Origin: Anticarsia gemmatalis
Taxonomy: Eukaryota > Arthropoda > Insecta > Lepidoptera > Erebidae
Assembly: GCF_050436995.1 (NCBI RefSeq)
Contig: NC_134760.1
Span: 11,116,001 to 11,180,000, forward strand
DNA: 64,000 nucleotides
Direction: 5' to 3'
Position 1 is the stretch's first letter; every line of letters begins with the position of its first letter. The notes below the pieces were generated by a model. It did no database searches, was not told where the DNA came from, and worked only from the letters and a program-made list of their open reading frames with translations. Below, one piece after another: positions 1-12,280 of the stretch. A program made the position numbers and the translations under genes.

Positions 1-1639
1 TTTAATAAAGACGTTAGCGATTTGTTAATGGTGTGAGTTTATTTTTTGCGCTGAATATTTTATTCTAATTAGATGCCGCGCGGTTCTGTAACGCCGCCAT
101 CGTCCGCGGACATCTAGGCACGTTTGATAAACAACATTAAATTCAAGGCGCATTGTTTTTAATTTTATTTGTCGTCCCGGATTTATTTGATTGTTTTGTT
201 TCGACAGATGAATTATAGCGGCAAAATGTCAAAATCATGACAATTAAAGAGCATATCGTTCTCATAAAATGATTGTTTTACGTAAAATTGACGTGTAGTG
301 GAGGTATTACAGACGGAGATATTTTGGCAAGCTGTTGCAGACGATGTTTGAAAACAAATAAACGGTGTCAGTGTAATGTTGACATGGACGTTTTTATTTG
401 CGGTTATAAATGTACCATGTTTTTTGCGTTAATGCGAAACTTTTCCTGTAAATATTTGTGTTTCTCACATTGTGTGTCATCAGACTTATTTTCTAGCATC
501 GATTCTTTAGACCAAGAAATTAGTTTCACACTTTACAAAGGCGTTAAAATCAAGAACCGTATTTCGAATAAATATAATATGACATACCGTATTTCGAAGT
601 GTGTACAAAATATAATAACAATAAAACTAAATCTTTATTAACATAATTACAACATTTAATTTACATTAATTAAGGAAGCCATTTACTCACAGCATAAATA
701 TTTACTTTAAAGTTAAAGAATGTCTGAAAGCTCTTCATCTCGGGGTGTCCTAATTAGCGTTATCAGTTGATAACAGCTGGCGCCGTGCGGGCACGTATCA
801 TGTGTATCAACGAGACGACACGATACAGAGGAGAATAATTGTCTAGTTTTATACCCGGACGTCGCTCACGGAGATATAGGACGTAGTAACGGACAATTTG
901 ATACGAACTAGTCGTGTTTGTGACGATAGATGTTGAGTCTTCTTGGTATATCTTCGTTTTAGAATTTAGTTACGTAAATTTTCACTTTTAAGTTATGTAT
1001 TCACACATTAGTATCGGCTTAAAAGTAGGTTCAACGACAATCTCTTCTGTTAATAACTCAATGCTCAAACTTTCATCTCGAGTTTGGTGTCAAAATTACG
1101 TACGAAATGCACAAGTAAGAGCATCAATCTTTTATACTAAGAGGGTTACGGTTTAAATAGAAAGTAAAGTAATACTGATTATAAGTATTTTTAGCTCCAT
1201 GATTGCTGTTTGATAAACCGAAGTTTAATAAAGCGGCAGCAAAGACCTCGTCTGACTAGAATTAATGGCGGTACAGCAAAAAAAGTCAATTTATCAGACG
1301 CCGCGACTATTTATATCCATTTGCGTTTATTAGTCGTGGCTTCAGTGCCGAGCTTTATTCGTAGTCTAATTATCTTGGTACATCGTACTTGATGGACAAT
1401 GTTTGTCGACAGTCGCGTTTTATTATTACGTAATGACTTAACGTGAATGTACAGTTTTATACGTCGTGATTTTCATTGCAGTGAAAACTATGTTCTGTAA
1501 TCTATAATCGTGACTATTTAGGAAGCGGAATACATCTGATAATATAATAGATTAATAGTAATTGTAAAATAATATTAGTAGCACATTCTCGATCTATATT
1601 TAAGATAGAAACCAAGTCCATTAATCATTACCTATGTAT

Positions 1640-1795
1640 TGCTCTAACGGTGAAGGAAAACATCTTGATGAAACCTTGCATGCCAAATGTTTGTCACAGT
1701 TCTTGAGGGCATGGAACAAAGTCCCCAGCGTGGTGGACTCAAAGCCCTACCCCGTTTAGGAGAAGATCCTTGCCCAATAGCGGGCCAGTAACAGG
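1640..1795 (+). repeat. SINE fragment (3' part), family also at 40325 and 51653
   Basis: This stretch shares several blocks with a fuller SINE copy on the minus strand at 40325-40580. The blocks are a GGTGAAGGAAAACAT-type segment, ACCTTGCATGCC, and CCAGCGTGGTGGACTCAA. The tRNA-like head with a B box is not intact here, so this is probably a 5'-truncated or diverged copy. Family assignment rests on shared blocks between copies in this window, not on a database match. Confidence 0.6.
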
Positions 1796-3319
1796 TTCAA
1801 AAAGTATCAAAAGTTATAAATGAACTTGATTGAGATTAAACTTTCGAGTATTAGAAATTCTAAAAGAAAAACACTTTAGCTTTTTCTAGGAAATCGGTCT
1901 CGTTACTTCAGCAGCGCGTGTACCAATACACATTATTAAATATGAAAAATGTTCTATCATAAATATATTGAATTAAGCGATAAAATATACTAGGAACTAA
2001 CACTTATAAATTTAACAAGGTACTAAACATGTCAGTGTGACATTTAAATATATAAAGTAAAATAGTCGCGCAATTTGTGTCTTATAGATAGTGACGTGAC
2101 AAAAATGTGTGAGATGTACGCTATAGTTCGACAACTTAATAGAGAGTCTTGTGTGCCCGATACGCTTTCGATTTTTCGATCTTTATGATTCAGTTATTGT
2201 AACGTCATAAGTGTCAATATTTCGACCAATGTGAATGCTTAAATGACTTGATTTTGATTTTCATACACCTGATCCTCAATTATACTTTAGAAGGTAAGAT
2301 GAATCATGCAATGTAAGGCTCTCTACTAAGTTGCCGGACTATAACGTTATCTGTTATCTACAAGTGTCGCATTTTATATGCACTGTATTTGGACGATTAT
2401 GTCATAACAAAGGATGATCAGTAAATTGCTGTAGTTTGGAATGTATTGTTAAAAACATATTGCTGTTTGATATATTATATGATATAAACTAATACATTGT
2501 TTGTAATTAATTGTAGAGATGAATCACACATCGTTTTTGGGCAATTAATTGCTTGTTAGAATTTTTCGTTGAATATTGGTAAAGACTTCAAATACATTTT
2601 TAACGATGTTTCGGTGACCTTGTGGCTTTATATAAGCTTTATAAAGATTTTTAACATTTATATAATATTGTATTAAATATTTAAAATACGTGAATAACGA
2701 TGACATATTACTTTGTGTTACTGTTAGGGATTAACAAAATACAAAAGCTTTAACATTTAAATATATAATATTAGATACTATCAAGTACCTAGTTTCGTCT
2801 TTACTATATAGCAATATGGTATTTCAGCACATCTTAATATCGGGAAATACAGAATCTACAAGTATTACTGAATAAACCAATGAAATAAACATCATCGCAC
2901 CACTTAAATACCTCTTAGAACTACATTAAACATTATAAATCAAAATTCCACATTAAGCATATTACTGGCAGCCCTGACACCGTCATATACAGGGTGTTGA
3001 CAAACCAATTCTCACAATACTTAGCAAGTGTTAAGAACGCAATATACCGACACAGGCCGTCCCTAGTGACGCTCACACAATATTTTAGCGGCTAAATATG
3101 TAAATAGTTTTAAAACGGCTCATTCTATGTAAATAACTATGTAGGTATGTTAGAGTATGCCGCGGTAATTGCTGGCTGAGGTATTTGACGGGAAATGGTG
3201 TGAAAAATATAAGAATGTATCTTGTAGAATTTTTATAATGTTATGTTATGACTCTAGGGGCTAAAAGAATATAAAACTGGTATGTATAATAAAAATATAT
3301 AGCATAATAAAAATGCATA

Positions 3320-3495
3320 CCTTTTTTATAAACGAACTCACTTCTGCATGCGAATCTGTCCGCATGAAATAAAAACTGGGGTAAAAAGTATCCTACGTGT
3401 TAATCCAGGTAAAAAGCCATCAGGATAGCAAATTTCATTAAAATCTGCCCAGTAGTTTTTTCGTGAAAGAGTAATAAATAAGCGTTAGCTAGTTT
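3320..3495. repeat. Relic of a dispersed non-autonomous element
   Basis: The stretch contains blocks around AAAAAGTATCCTA, CCAGGTAAAA and TTTCGTGAAAGAGTAA. Related blocks recur near 5645-5740 and, inverted, near 48390-48550. These tails are common around lepidopteran Helitron-like elements. Boundaries are approximate and no coding capacity is seen. Confidence 0.5.
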
Positions 3496-3784
3496 GATTT
3501 AATAGTAATTTCATAAGAGACCCAGAAATTGAAACTATAAAGGTGTCTTCGAAGGCCAGACAATTTATATTACTTATTATTCTCTATAATAGTATCACGA
3601 AGATAGTTTATTAGATAGCAATATATTAATAGCAACACGTTTCAAGCATTGTAACTACACAATTAATGATCGCTTTGTTTGAAACTGTTATTTATTGCCG
3701 GAGTTCGATTGTTCTACAAAGGCCTGGTTTTCTACCGACTATCCCGAACGACTGGTTGATATTTTGCAATAACACTTTAGTAAA

Positions 3785-3955
3785 TAGTTTCCTTTCTACA
3801 TACATACATACAAGCTCAGATAAAATGGCGCCGTTCCCATAGGATTAGGCAAAGACCAGAGAACGCCACTTGGTACAGTTGGTACGTCTCCTTACAAACT
3901 TCCTTTGCTAAATTCACATCCATACATCTTGTCATACAGGATCGCCGGTTGCGAG
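3785..3955 (-). repeat. Dispersed repeat, family also at 49195 and 51355
   Basis: The sequence shares GGCAAAGACCAGAGAACGCC-like, CACATCCATACATC-like and ACAGGATCG blocks with 51355-51445 in the same orientation and with 49195-49320 in the opposite orientation. A diverged copy may lie near 44015-44110. It begins next to a short (CATA)n run. The class is uncertain; it could be a SINE or a LINE 3' end. Confidence 0.5.
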
Positions 3956-5217
3956 TATTCCGCACATATAGTTATATACTTATTATAACTTCAACTGTTA
4001 AACTCATAAGTCGTAATACTTTTTATTACGATCGCCACATTAAATCGTCCAATATAGCTGCTAACGGAACGTCTACAGATTCACATAAAACGACGGATTT
4101 AATCGATTTTTTTCATCAAACTCTAATCGTCAGCTCATCGATTCAATTTCATCGACAAATCTTTTAAAACGTATTACCGCCATGGAGAGGTCATCACTCC
4201 GGACAGAATTTCCTTTAATATCTTCATGAATTAACACGCATCAGAGCCCAGCCGCAATCACGGGACGATTGTCTTTCTCAAGAAGCCGCCGCAACGAATC
4301 TGACCATCTGCAACATTACCCATGAAAACCCAAGCTAAATTAAACCATAACACCTTAAGATAAGGTCCTCATCGAACGCAAAATGATGATAACTTTGACT
4401 AAGTTTATCCCAGACGATTTTAGACTCTATGTCTTGGTGATATGGTGGTTTTGTTGTATCTTTTGGCGTGGTAAATGGATGCCATCAGCGATAGTCACGA
4501 GCGTCGTACGATTATTATGAATTAGCTACGCTTCAACGGGGAACCGAACGGCGGTTATTCTCCACTGGATTTTGGAATATAACTCGTAAGAACGTGTTAC
4601 GGATATTATAAAATGTTTTTGATTGTGAGGTTTTTTTGTTTTGCGGTGTGGTTGGTAGCAATCAGGTTGTCTGTGTTGCCATGCCGCGTGGAATACAACA
4701 GAAGTTGCAGCTCCTACTATTAAATTTCAAACAAGTTTCATCAACATCAAAATGAAGTAATGTGTGGCAAATTGAAATAAATATAACTAGCGGTTACTGT
4801 CGACAAAATTTCTTAAGAATACATTTGCTGTAAAAAACAAAGCCCCTAGCCATAAAAATTGTTATAAATACGTTTACTGTAAAAGAAATAGTACAAATTC
4901 CCTCACCATAATACTATAGAAGTAATTTTCACATAATCTTTAATCTAGGAAACCAACTACTTCATTATACACACGCGTACAACATAGTGAAAAGCTTTCA
5001 AGCATCTCATTAACTTTTAAGCGTTAATTAATGCATAAATGTTTGTATTTTCTACCACATAACGAGTGTTAACCGTCAGGTGTCTATAGCCATTAAAAGG
5101 TATTAAATACCTCACTCTAAAGACTAAGTAATGCTATCTATTTCATCTAGCCACTGAGTAAATGTCACAGTGTTTATCACACGTTTTACGAACATTTTGT
5201 ATGTACATTTTGACAGT

Positions 5218-5441
5218 TTTTTTTTTTTTTTTTTTTTTAAAAGACAACTCCCGCACTAAGAATTGCTCTTGTGTCGCGGGGACTTTTACAAACATACAAA
5301 CAACGGACACAAAGCACAACCAGACCCGAAACAATTATTTGTGGATCGCACAAATAATTGTCCCGTGTGGGAATCGAACCCACGACCTCCCGTTGCCGTG
5401 GTATCGGCGTGGCGACCTAAACCACTGCGCCACGGAGGCTT
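5218..5441 (-). mobile_element. tRNA-derived SINE, nearly full length, inverted
   Basis: Read on the minus strand the element opens with a tRNA-like head at about 5365-5441. It has an A-box-like TGGCGCAGTGG and a B-box GGTTCGATTCC, which are the internal RNA polymerase III promoter elements. A body with ACAATTATTTGT and TGTTTGTATGTTTGTAAAAG follows, then a poly(A) tail seen as a T run at about 5218-5238. A second copy of the same family lies at 23329-23531 on the plus strand and a 5'-truncated piece at 39184-39268. It is not a functional tRNA gene, because the body continues past the head and the cloverleaf is degraded. Confidence 0.85.
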
Positions 5442-6586
5442 ATTATTTTAAGGTTATGTTGGTAACTCTGACATTGCCTTTTTTAGCTACAAAGTTTATC
5501 CTTTTAGGAGCTATTTTTGGTATAGAAATTAATCCATTACTGTCCCATTGCTAGGCAAGGGTGTCCACCTTGAATGATGCAGGAGGAGAAAGTATATAAG
5601 TCCTTGAGTTAGAGACTTTATATTTTAGTCCGCGTGTAAAAAAAACCCGGCGTAAAAATCATCCTATGTATCCAGGTTAAAAGCTGTCATTGTACCAAAC
5701 ATCAAATCCTTCGTTCTTTCGTGAAAGAGTTACAATCATACAATCAGTCATACTTCAAAGCTTTCACATTTATAACATTAGTAGGAATTTTCCTGGTTAT
5801 TCTTGAGTTTTCGGCCATGTTCTTTAAGTGGGTCCTCTACTGTGTTACTTTTTCTTTTCTATTTGAAGTCGTTACTATAATGTGCATACCATGTTTAGTG
5901 CGTGTCCTAGAACATGTCCGTGTGTTTACCGATACTCTCTTAATGACTGTGTCAGTAACGGTGAACATGTGTACACAATTATGACATTTCACTACTTACT
6001 AAATATACTTTCCAGACTTGGATAGCTGTAGTTTTCTACATATATAACAAATATCAGTCTCTAAATGACTCGGTAGCTCAGAGCTTTCAAACATCATGTA
6101 GATAACGTCAAATTAAATGAATGTTTAATATTAAGTTCAATTAAATAACAACAACATGTAGGCTTACAACTTCAGTTTCATTTCTACACGAAAATTTCAC
6201 TTATCTTTCCAACTTTGGAACACAAATCTAAATCTGAAAAAAATACTGCAAATGCTATAGTTTATATCGGCCAAGTTAAATAACAAATAACCTCTATGTC
6301 ATTTACGTAGAGCTATTAACACTAAGCAATAGTTCTTATGACACTGTTTCACTATCATTTGCAAGTACCTAGTTAATTTACTTTGATCAAACTTCTAACT
6401 AAGATCTTAGGGAAGTAACGCTACGTATTCCAATATTTCAACTGTCGTCTTGTAGCTATAGAGTTATAGTGTGTGTAGTAGCGCGGAATGTCAGCGAGCT
6501 AGCTATTTCAGTTCGCAGCGAAATAAACTATTTTGTAGGACACATACCGATCTGATTTGAGATGCAACTGGCTTTGCATGTAGAAA

Positions 6587-6894
6587 TCTATACTAATATA
6601 ATAAAGCTGGAGAGTTTGTTTGTTTGTTTGATTGTTTGTTTGTTTGTTTGTTTGTTTGTTTGATTGTTTGTTTGTTTGTTTGTTTGTTTGAACGCGCTAA
6701 TCTCAGGAACTACTGGTCCGATTTGAAAAATTCTTTCAGTGTTAGATAGCCCATTTATTGAGGAAGGCTATAGGCTATATAACATCACGCTACGGTCATA
6801 AGGAGCGGAGTAGCAACGAAAAATGTTACAAAAACGGGGAAAATTTTGACCCATTCTCTTAGGTGACGCAAGCGAAGTTGCGCGGGTCAGCTAG
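6587..6894 (+). mobile_element. Lep1-like non-autonomous Helitron
   Basis: The 5' end is TCTATACTAATATAATAAAG. It is followed by a long (GTTT)n microsatellite at about 6612-6690, a conserved internal block, and a 3' end with hairpin CGCAA-GCGAAG-TTGCG, then GGGTCAGCTAG with T as the next base. A 3' hairpin plus CTAG, inserted between A and T without target duplication, is the Helitron signature, and the (GTTT)n tract is described for lepidopteran Lep1 elements. There is no coding capacity. A second copy in opposite orientation starts 68 bp downstream. Confidence 0.85.
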
Positions 6895-6962
6895 TGATTT
6901 ATAAAAACGTATTACTGTATTCTACAGGAAATAATTAAAGGAATCGTTATTTTATCGGGCTA

Positions 6963-7212
6963 CTAGCTGACCCGCGCAACTTCGCTTGCGTCACATAAGA
7001 GAGAATGGGTCAAGATTTTCCCCGTTTTTGTTACATTTTTTATTGCTACTCTGCTCCTATTGGTCGTAGCGGGATGATATATAGCCTATAGCCTTCCTCA
7101 ATAAATGGACTATCTAACACTGAAATAATTTTTCAAATCGGACCAGTAGTTCCTGAGATTAGCGCGTTCAAACAAACAAACAAACTCTTCAGCTTTATAA
7201 TATTAGTATAGA
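6963..7212 (-). mobile_element. Lep1-like Helitron, inverted partner of 6587-6894
   Basis: On the plus strand it begins CTAGCTGACCCGCGCAAC and ends at TATAGA, which is the reverse complement of the element at 6587-6894. The (GTTT)n tract is reduced to about three units. The two copies are close to complementary over about 230 bp with a 68-bp spacer, so the pair could form a long hairpin in single-stranded DNA or RNA. Confidence 0.85.
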
Positions 7213-7686
7213 TTTAGATGATGACTCTACTTAATGTTAAGAAATATATTTTCTGTAGATAAAAATGACTGAAAGTTATTCTTTAATATGTTTAAATCCT
7301 TTCTTGCGATGCACTATACGAGAAAAGAGCCAATAAGGCAAAATTTTCACTGCGAGTTAATAAAAATCCAGTAAAGTTTCAGCATTTCTTAACCAGCTTC
7401 AAAATTTAAACAAATATTCAACACAAAAATTGTCGTCCAAGCGTGTTCGATCTATCGTCAAGTTGTTGACCTCAAATATATCAACTCAAGTACTGATTAA
7501 CACCAAAACAATACGTTATCATGAAACATTCTTACCGCGTTGATTAGTTGGAAAGCAAAACAATAAAAAAGCCGTCCGCTCGTAAATCGACGCACGCGCA
7601 GCTCGGGCCGTAAACCGCCAATTAATCCGTGATGGGGAACAGAGGGCGCTTTCACATGATTCAATCCTGCCGCAGTTTATATTATA

Positions 7687-7896
7687 CTAGTGGACGCGCG
7701 CGGCTTCGCTCGCGTATAACTAAGGATATTTTAACCAGCTGGGTGATGATTGATGTTTTGATTTAAGCGCCAAAGAAATGTCTTTATTTGCGACTTTGAA
7801 AAAAGCCTTGAAATTAACAGGGGATTCTTAATGCTTAATAAAGCATTATACAAATAAACCTGTCTCTTGAATCACTCTATTATTAGTATAGTATAG
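7687..7896 (-). mobile_element. Short Helitron-like element, inverted
   Basis: On the plus strand it begins CTAGTGGACGCGCGCGGCTT and continues CGCTCGCGT, giving a GC-rich 3' hairpin when read on the minus strand. It ends in an AT-rich TATTAGTATAGTATAG block resembling Helitron 5' ends elsewhere in the window. It is a different subfamily from the Lep1-like copies. The 5' boundary is approximate. Confidence 0.6.
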
Positions 7897-9183
7897 TTTT
7901 AAAGATCTAAGCATACATACATACAGACATAGACTTTGCTTTATACTATGTAGTGACGACACGACGCCGACACGACATGGATACGACTTAACTCATCAGT
8001 TACTACGAAAAATGATAATTGTTTTTTCGTGTTGCTATTTCGGTGTTGTGTCGTGTAATGACTGACTGAGTGGTTAAAGTGTCCGTGTTTCATGTAAGAC
8101 GGAAGTTCGGTCGTGAGGAGAGACAGCTGTATGTTTCAATAAGTAGGTCGACTGTACGAAGGATAACATACGGCTAGCGGAACTTGCTACGATTGTGATC
8201 GGGTACTAAATATAGATTGTTGTGTGAAAAACTTTAGCTATTAACTTATTGAAGAGAATTAACGCTATCAAACATATTTATCTTCATTATCATATAAATC
8301 GTATCATTCATCATATAAATCGACAAAAGTTTCATTTACCTGGATTATAAATCGACTTAAAAAGTAGGGTTATTTGTTGCCGTTTCAGCAGTTCAGCACT
8401 CAGTTCATTGCATTAAAAAACTCAGTTACTAAATAGTCTTAGATTTATCGCACAAATTAATGATGTAGCCTTAGTACCAATTTAACTTAGACGTTGCCAT
8501 GATGATACCACTGGCTTTCGTAGAGGTGTATCTTTAAATTGCTTTTTTTTTTTTCTTGTAAACGCTTCCAGGCTAGAACTCGTTTTTAAGTTGTTAACTA
8601 TCAGCTAGGTTAAGTGACTGGGAAGGCGACTAATTGCGCATGATTAGATACTTTTAATAAGCAAGCAATAAGTAATATACTTATAAAGAAATATTTTTAA
8701 AGGTTAATAATATTTTATTCACCACTGGCAATATTTATGCAAGTGTTGCCACATAAAGTAACTAAACGACAGTTTAATTACAGATTCCCAGCAGGTTTCT
8801 TTTATTCTCATTAAAATTGTGTAAAAATATACTCTTAAATTGCTCAAGATAAGATTGTAAATTAGAAAAGCGCTTGTTTTTTTACTAATTGATCTTCGGA
8901 GTGGTTTAATTGACGCATAAATACTCATTTAATAGTAAGTTTATAACTCGAGGCTACCGTTTCACAGAAACCGGCGGCTCTCATGTGGGATACTGGATAA
9001 AATCAATTAAACATGAAGCCAATAAACCAATTAAGGTCAATAAAGAACAGTCAATAACCTCAGTGAGAGATTTTCAAGTCGATTGCGTTGATGTATTTCT
9101 TTTGAAATTGAATTTACGGAATGAAGATGTCTTGAGAAGTGCGTATTAAAATTAAGGACTGATGGAGTTATTGTGTACTTCAA
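7897..9183. other. Gene-free stretch
   Basis: I see no supported exon, RNA gene or clear repeat boundary in this AT-rich stretch. The overlapping short open frames at 8719-9258 on both strands are low-complexity and have no recognisable domain. Confidence 0.45.
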
Positions 9184-10540
9184 TTTTTTTTTTTTTTTTT
9201 TTTTATTTATTTTCGGTTCACCAACAGATATAACAGTTATACATAAAAAGGAGCACATAATATAATTTATCCTTAAATTAGCCTACTGTATATCTAATTA
9301 CAGGTAAACACAGCATGCATTTTTATAACAAAGCTACGTTACATATTGGGAAATGAGACTTAAAGTTAATTGATTACATTTGTTTGTATGAACTAATTTT
9401 TACGTAGTAACTATTTTATTTTATTTAAACAGCGTGTAAATGTTGCCAATGTGTCCGAGTGAATATCATTGAGGTCGCTATATTCGTTAACTAACTTAGA
9501 TAACCGTGGAAGAGGGGAAGAAGAACCAAATTTGGTTCGGCGGAAGGGTGGCATTAGAGGTGTGATGGGTTTTCTTGGTGTGCTACGAGGAACTCGAAAG
9601 GAGATTTTACTTAATAGGTTGGGGCAGTCAATTTTATTTCTGAGTAATTTGAAAATAAATCTTAGGTCAAGGATATCTCTCCGTTTTTCCAAGGACCATA
9701 GTTTAAAGAAAGCTAGTTTGTCGGTATAAGACTTTCTTTTTAACATGTTGCCTTTTGTGAACCCGAGGAAGTTTATGAACCTTTTTTGGACGCGTTCTAT
9801 TCTAAGAGAATGTGTAGCAAAGTGTGGCCGCCACGCTACACTACAGTATTCGAGAATACTACGAACTAAGCTGCAGTACAAAGTAACTTTTGTCTCTATC
9901 TTCCGAAACAATTTAGTGTTGCGAATCACAAATCCCAAAGTGCGTAATCCCCTTTTAATAATACTGTCAACATGCGGTATGAAGGTTAACTTACTGTCTA
10001 ATAAAACTCCCAGATCTTTAACACTGTTGACTTCAGTCAAAACGGTTCCATGTATATTATAAACTGTATTTAAGTTTTTTATCTTCCGGCTAAATTTAAT
10101 ATGCAGACATTTTCCACAATTTAGTTGGATATTGTTTTGTGAACACCACTCGTAGAGCCTATCTAAATCTTGTTGCAAGCGTGAGGCGTCCTGAAGAGAC
10201 GTAACGTTCATCAAAATTTTCATATCGTCGGCGAATAGGAATGCAGTAGTATTATGGAAACAGGTGGTAACATCGTTTATAAAAATGTTGAATAAAATAG
10301 GCCCCAAATGGGAACCTTGAGGGACGCCTGATTCAATTTTGTGAGGAGCGGAGCGGAAACCATTAACGACAACATAGAACTCCCGATTGTCTAGGTATGA
10401 CTGGAACCAGTCAAGGAGTGAACCATGGATACCGTACATGGCCAGCTTTTTAATTAGTATTTTATGGGAGACTCTATCAAAAGCCCTACTGAAATCCGTA
10501 TACACAGCGTCTACTTGTATACCTTTATCCAATTAAATTC
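9184..10540 (-). mobile_element. 5'-truncated Jockey/CR1-type LINE
   Basis: Read on the minus strand the element starts abruptly inside a reverse transcriptase at about 10540. It runs to the end of that ORF at 9411, then through a 3' UTR of about 200 bp with an AATAAA, to a poly(A) tail seen as a T run at about 9184-9204. The heptamer TTCAATT occurs just outside both ends (near 9179 and 10542) and is a possible short target-site duplication. Loss of the endonuclease and first ORF by 5' truncation is the usual fate of LINE copies made by target-primed reverse transcription. Confidence 0.85.
9411..10532 (-). pseudogene. Reverse transcriptase ORF remnant of a LINE
   Basis: The frame encodes about 373 aa of a non-LTR retrotransposon reverse transcriptase. 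Visible motifs are AVYTDFSRAFDRVSH (palm motif A), SGVPQGSHLGPILFNIF (motif B region) and the catalytic FLFADDMKI (YXDD-type box), followed by the thumb and a lineage-typical C-terminal tail. A full protein would also have an N-terminal AP endonuclease, absent here because the copy is 5'-truncated. The apparent start is a TTG and not a real initiation codon. The remaining frame is intact, so the insertion may be fairly young. Confidence 0.85.
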
Positions 10541-10615
10541 AATTCATTAAGAGTGTTACTAGCTATCAAATGACTTTAAAAATAAATGTCATAAATTATC
10601 TATCCTTGATATTTT

Positions 10616-10832
10616 ACCATTTATACAGAATAGAAGAGAATAAACTATATTTCATAATCTTTTTTAGAAACACGAATCTCAAAAGCCACTCTGAAGTGTG
10701 AAACTATGTTTAAAAATGCTTATCTTTGAAATTATACAATTATTATTTATACAGAACAAAAGAGTACAAAGTATACTTCAAAATATTTTTTAGTAACACG
10801 AATCTTAAAAAGCCACTCTGAAGTCATCAGCG
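10616..10832. repeat. Imperfect direct duplication of about 90 bp
   Basis: Two blocks about 125 bp apart share a TTATACAGAA-type start, a TTTTTTAG(A/T)AACACGAATCT core and an AAGCCACTCTGAAGT end. The copies have diverged by substitutions and small indels. I recognise no element family. Confidence 0.55.
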
Positions 10833-12030
10833 ACTAAAAAACAGACGACAAACCGTTGACACGATCATTTTTTACAACAAAATCACGACAGTAAGTAGCA
10901 AAAAATCGGCACATTATAAAGGATTAATTACCACGAACATTGTTCAATCAATTGCGCCGGCGCACGTGGTATAACTGAGGGGGCGGGGGTGAAGGGAGGG
11001 GGGGTTACAATCAAAATAAACGCGTTTGTAGTCGAGTTTTTATGACGATCGTCACTCCGCGGCTCAGTCTGTTTACCCGCCGACGAACGCTTTGATGTTG
11101 CCGTTATACAGGGCTGTACAACCCTTTCGTAATTAAATACAATTATAACGTTTTAATTGTATTTCATAACACAAAAAAACTTGTAAGCGATTACAATGCA
11201 CGTTTATGAGAAAACACGCAATTTATAGTATTTAATTAAACGTAAACATGAATTCATAAAAAAAACTAGCTCAACAACTTTTTATAATAAACTGTTAATT
11301 AAACAACAAAAAAATATTGCAACACAATCAATTTAACCATTAATATATAGGTATTCTCTATTCAGTCAATATCTATCAATACTCCTTGTGTGACAGCCCT
11401 GAGTTAGTTTTATCCACGCATTACTTCAAAGGGCTGGCCCGTTGCTAATGAAGTGATAAATAGCACTGCAGCGACCATTACACTGTATAAATAGATAAAT
11501 AGCTGTGATAGCGGCCCAGTAGTTCCCACTGGTCGGTAACATACATACATACACTTCAGTTTTACATATAATCGTGTTGTTGATTGTGATTTTGACATGC
11601 TACCTGTAAATAAACTAAGAAAATAGTAGTATTTTAATTTGACGTACTAATTTTTCGAGCTTTTCTGTGAAATGGTACCTGTTTTCAAAAATGGTTACGA
11701 TTATGTTCTTACAACATTTTATTAAAGAATACTTTCGCAATTTTCAGTTAATGATTGATGGTACTAAAGACTAGTATGTATTATTAAAATTAGCAAACAC
11801 ATAAGTCAATTTACATTTATTCGTAATAATATTAAGAACTCATTAAGATAATTTGAAAACAATCCCTCATTTCAGAAACCACAAACGTTTCTAAACCATT
11901 AAAAACCAAAGTAACCAAACCACAAACTGCTACTATATCCATGAATCATTAAAGCAATTTATATCAAACCGATACCGCACCACTTAATAAAATATAGCCG
12001 CGAATGATCTATTATAACATAGATATATAA
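10833..12030. other. Gene-free stretch
   Basis: No supported gene. A short G-rich tract near 10979-11006 and a short (CATA)n tract near 11541 are the only compositional features I noticed. Confidence 0.4.
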
Positions 12031-12280
12031 TCCATACTAATATGATAAATGCGAAAGTAACTGTCTGTCTGTCTGCTACTCAATCACGCCTAAACTACTG
12101 AACCAATTTGCATGAAATTTGGTATGGAGATATTTTGATACCCGAAAAAAGACATAGGCTATATATCATCACGCTACAACCAAAAGGAGCAGAGTACCAG
12201 TAATTAATATTACAAAAACGGGGAAAAATTTCACCCATTCTCTTTTATCTTACGCAAGCGAAGTTGCGCGGGTCAGCTAG
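12031..12280 (+). mobile_element. Helitron-like element with (CTGT)n tract
   Basis: The 5' end TCCATACTAATATGATAAAT is followed by a (CTGT)n tract, a CTACTCAATCACGCC block and a 3' end identical in design to the Lep1-like copies (CGCAAGCGAAGTTGCG hairpin, GGGTCAGCTAG, then T). The same subfamily recurs at 28849-29138. Confidence 0.8.

Larger units (their letters stand above)
1..6586. other. AT-rich gene-free stretch with repeat relics
   Basis: I see no exon that can be supported here. The open frames are short, AT-rich, lack splice context and match no family I recognise, including the 122-aa frame at 273-641. The sequence holds repeat relics listed separately (1640-1795, 3320-3495, 3785-3955, 5218-5441). 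A fragment near 5535-5590 resembles stretches near 21260-21300 and 48720-48780, with a shared core of the type ACCCATTACTGTCCCA followed by AAGGGTCTCC. The region may be intergenic or the 5' intron of the Frizzled gene that ends at 17719, because that gene's upstream exon is not visible nearby. Confidence 0.5.

Noticed and set aside
273..641. 122-aa plus-strand frame
   Set aside because: Cys-rich by chance, AT-rich codons, no start context, no splice support and no recognisable family.
5365..5441. tRNA genes at SINE heads (also 23329-23402, 40505-40580, 63040-63090)
   Set aside because: A and B boxes are present but each continues into a SINE body with an A-rich tail or shared family sequence, and the arms do not pair as a proper tRNA.
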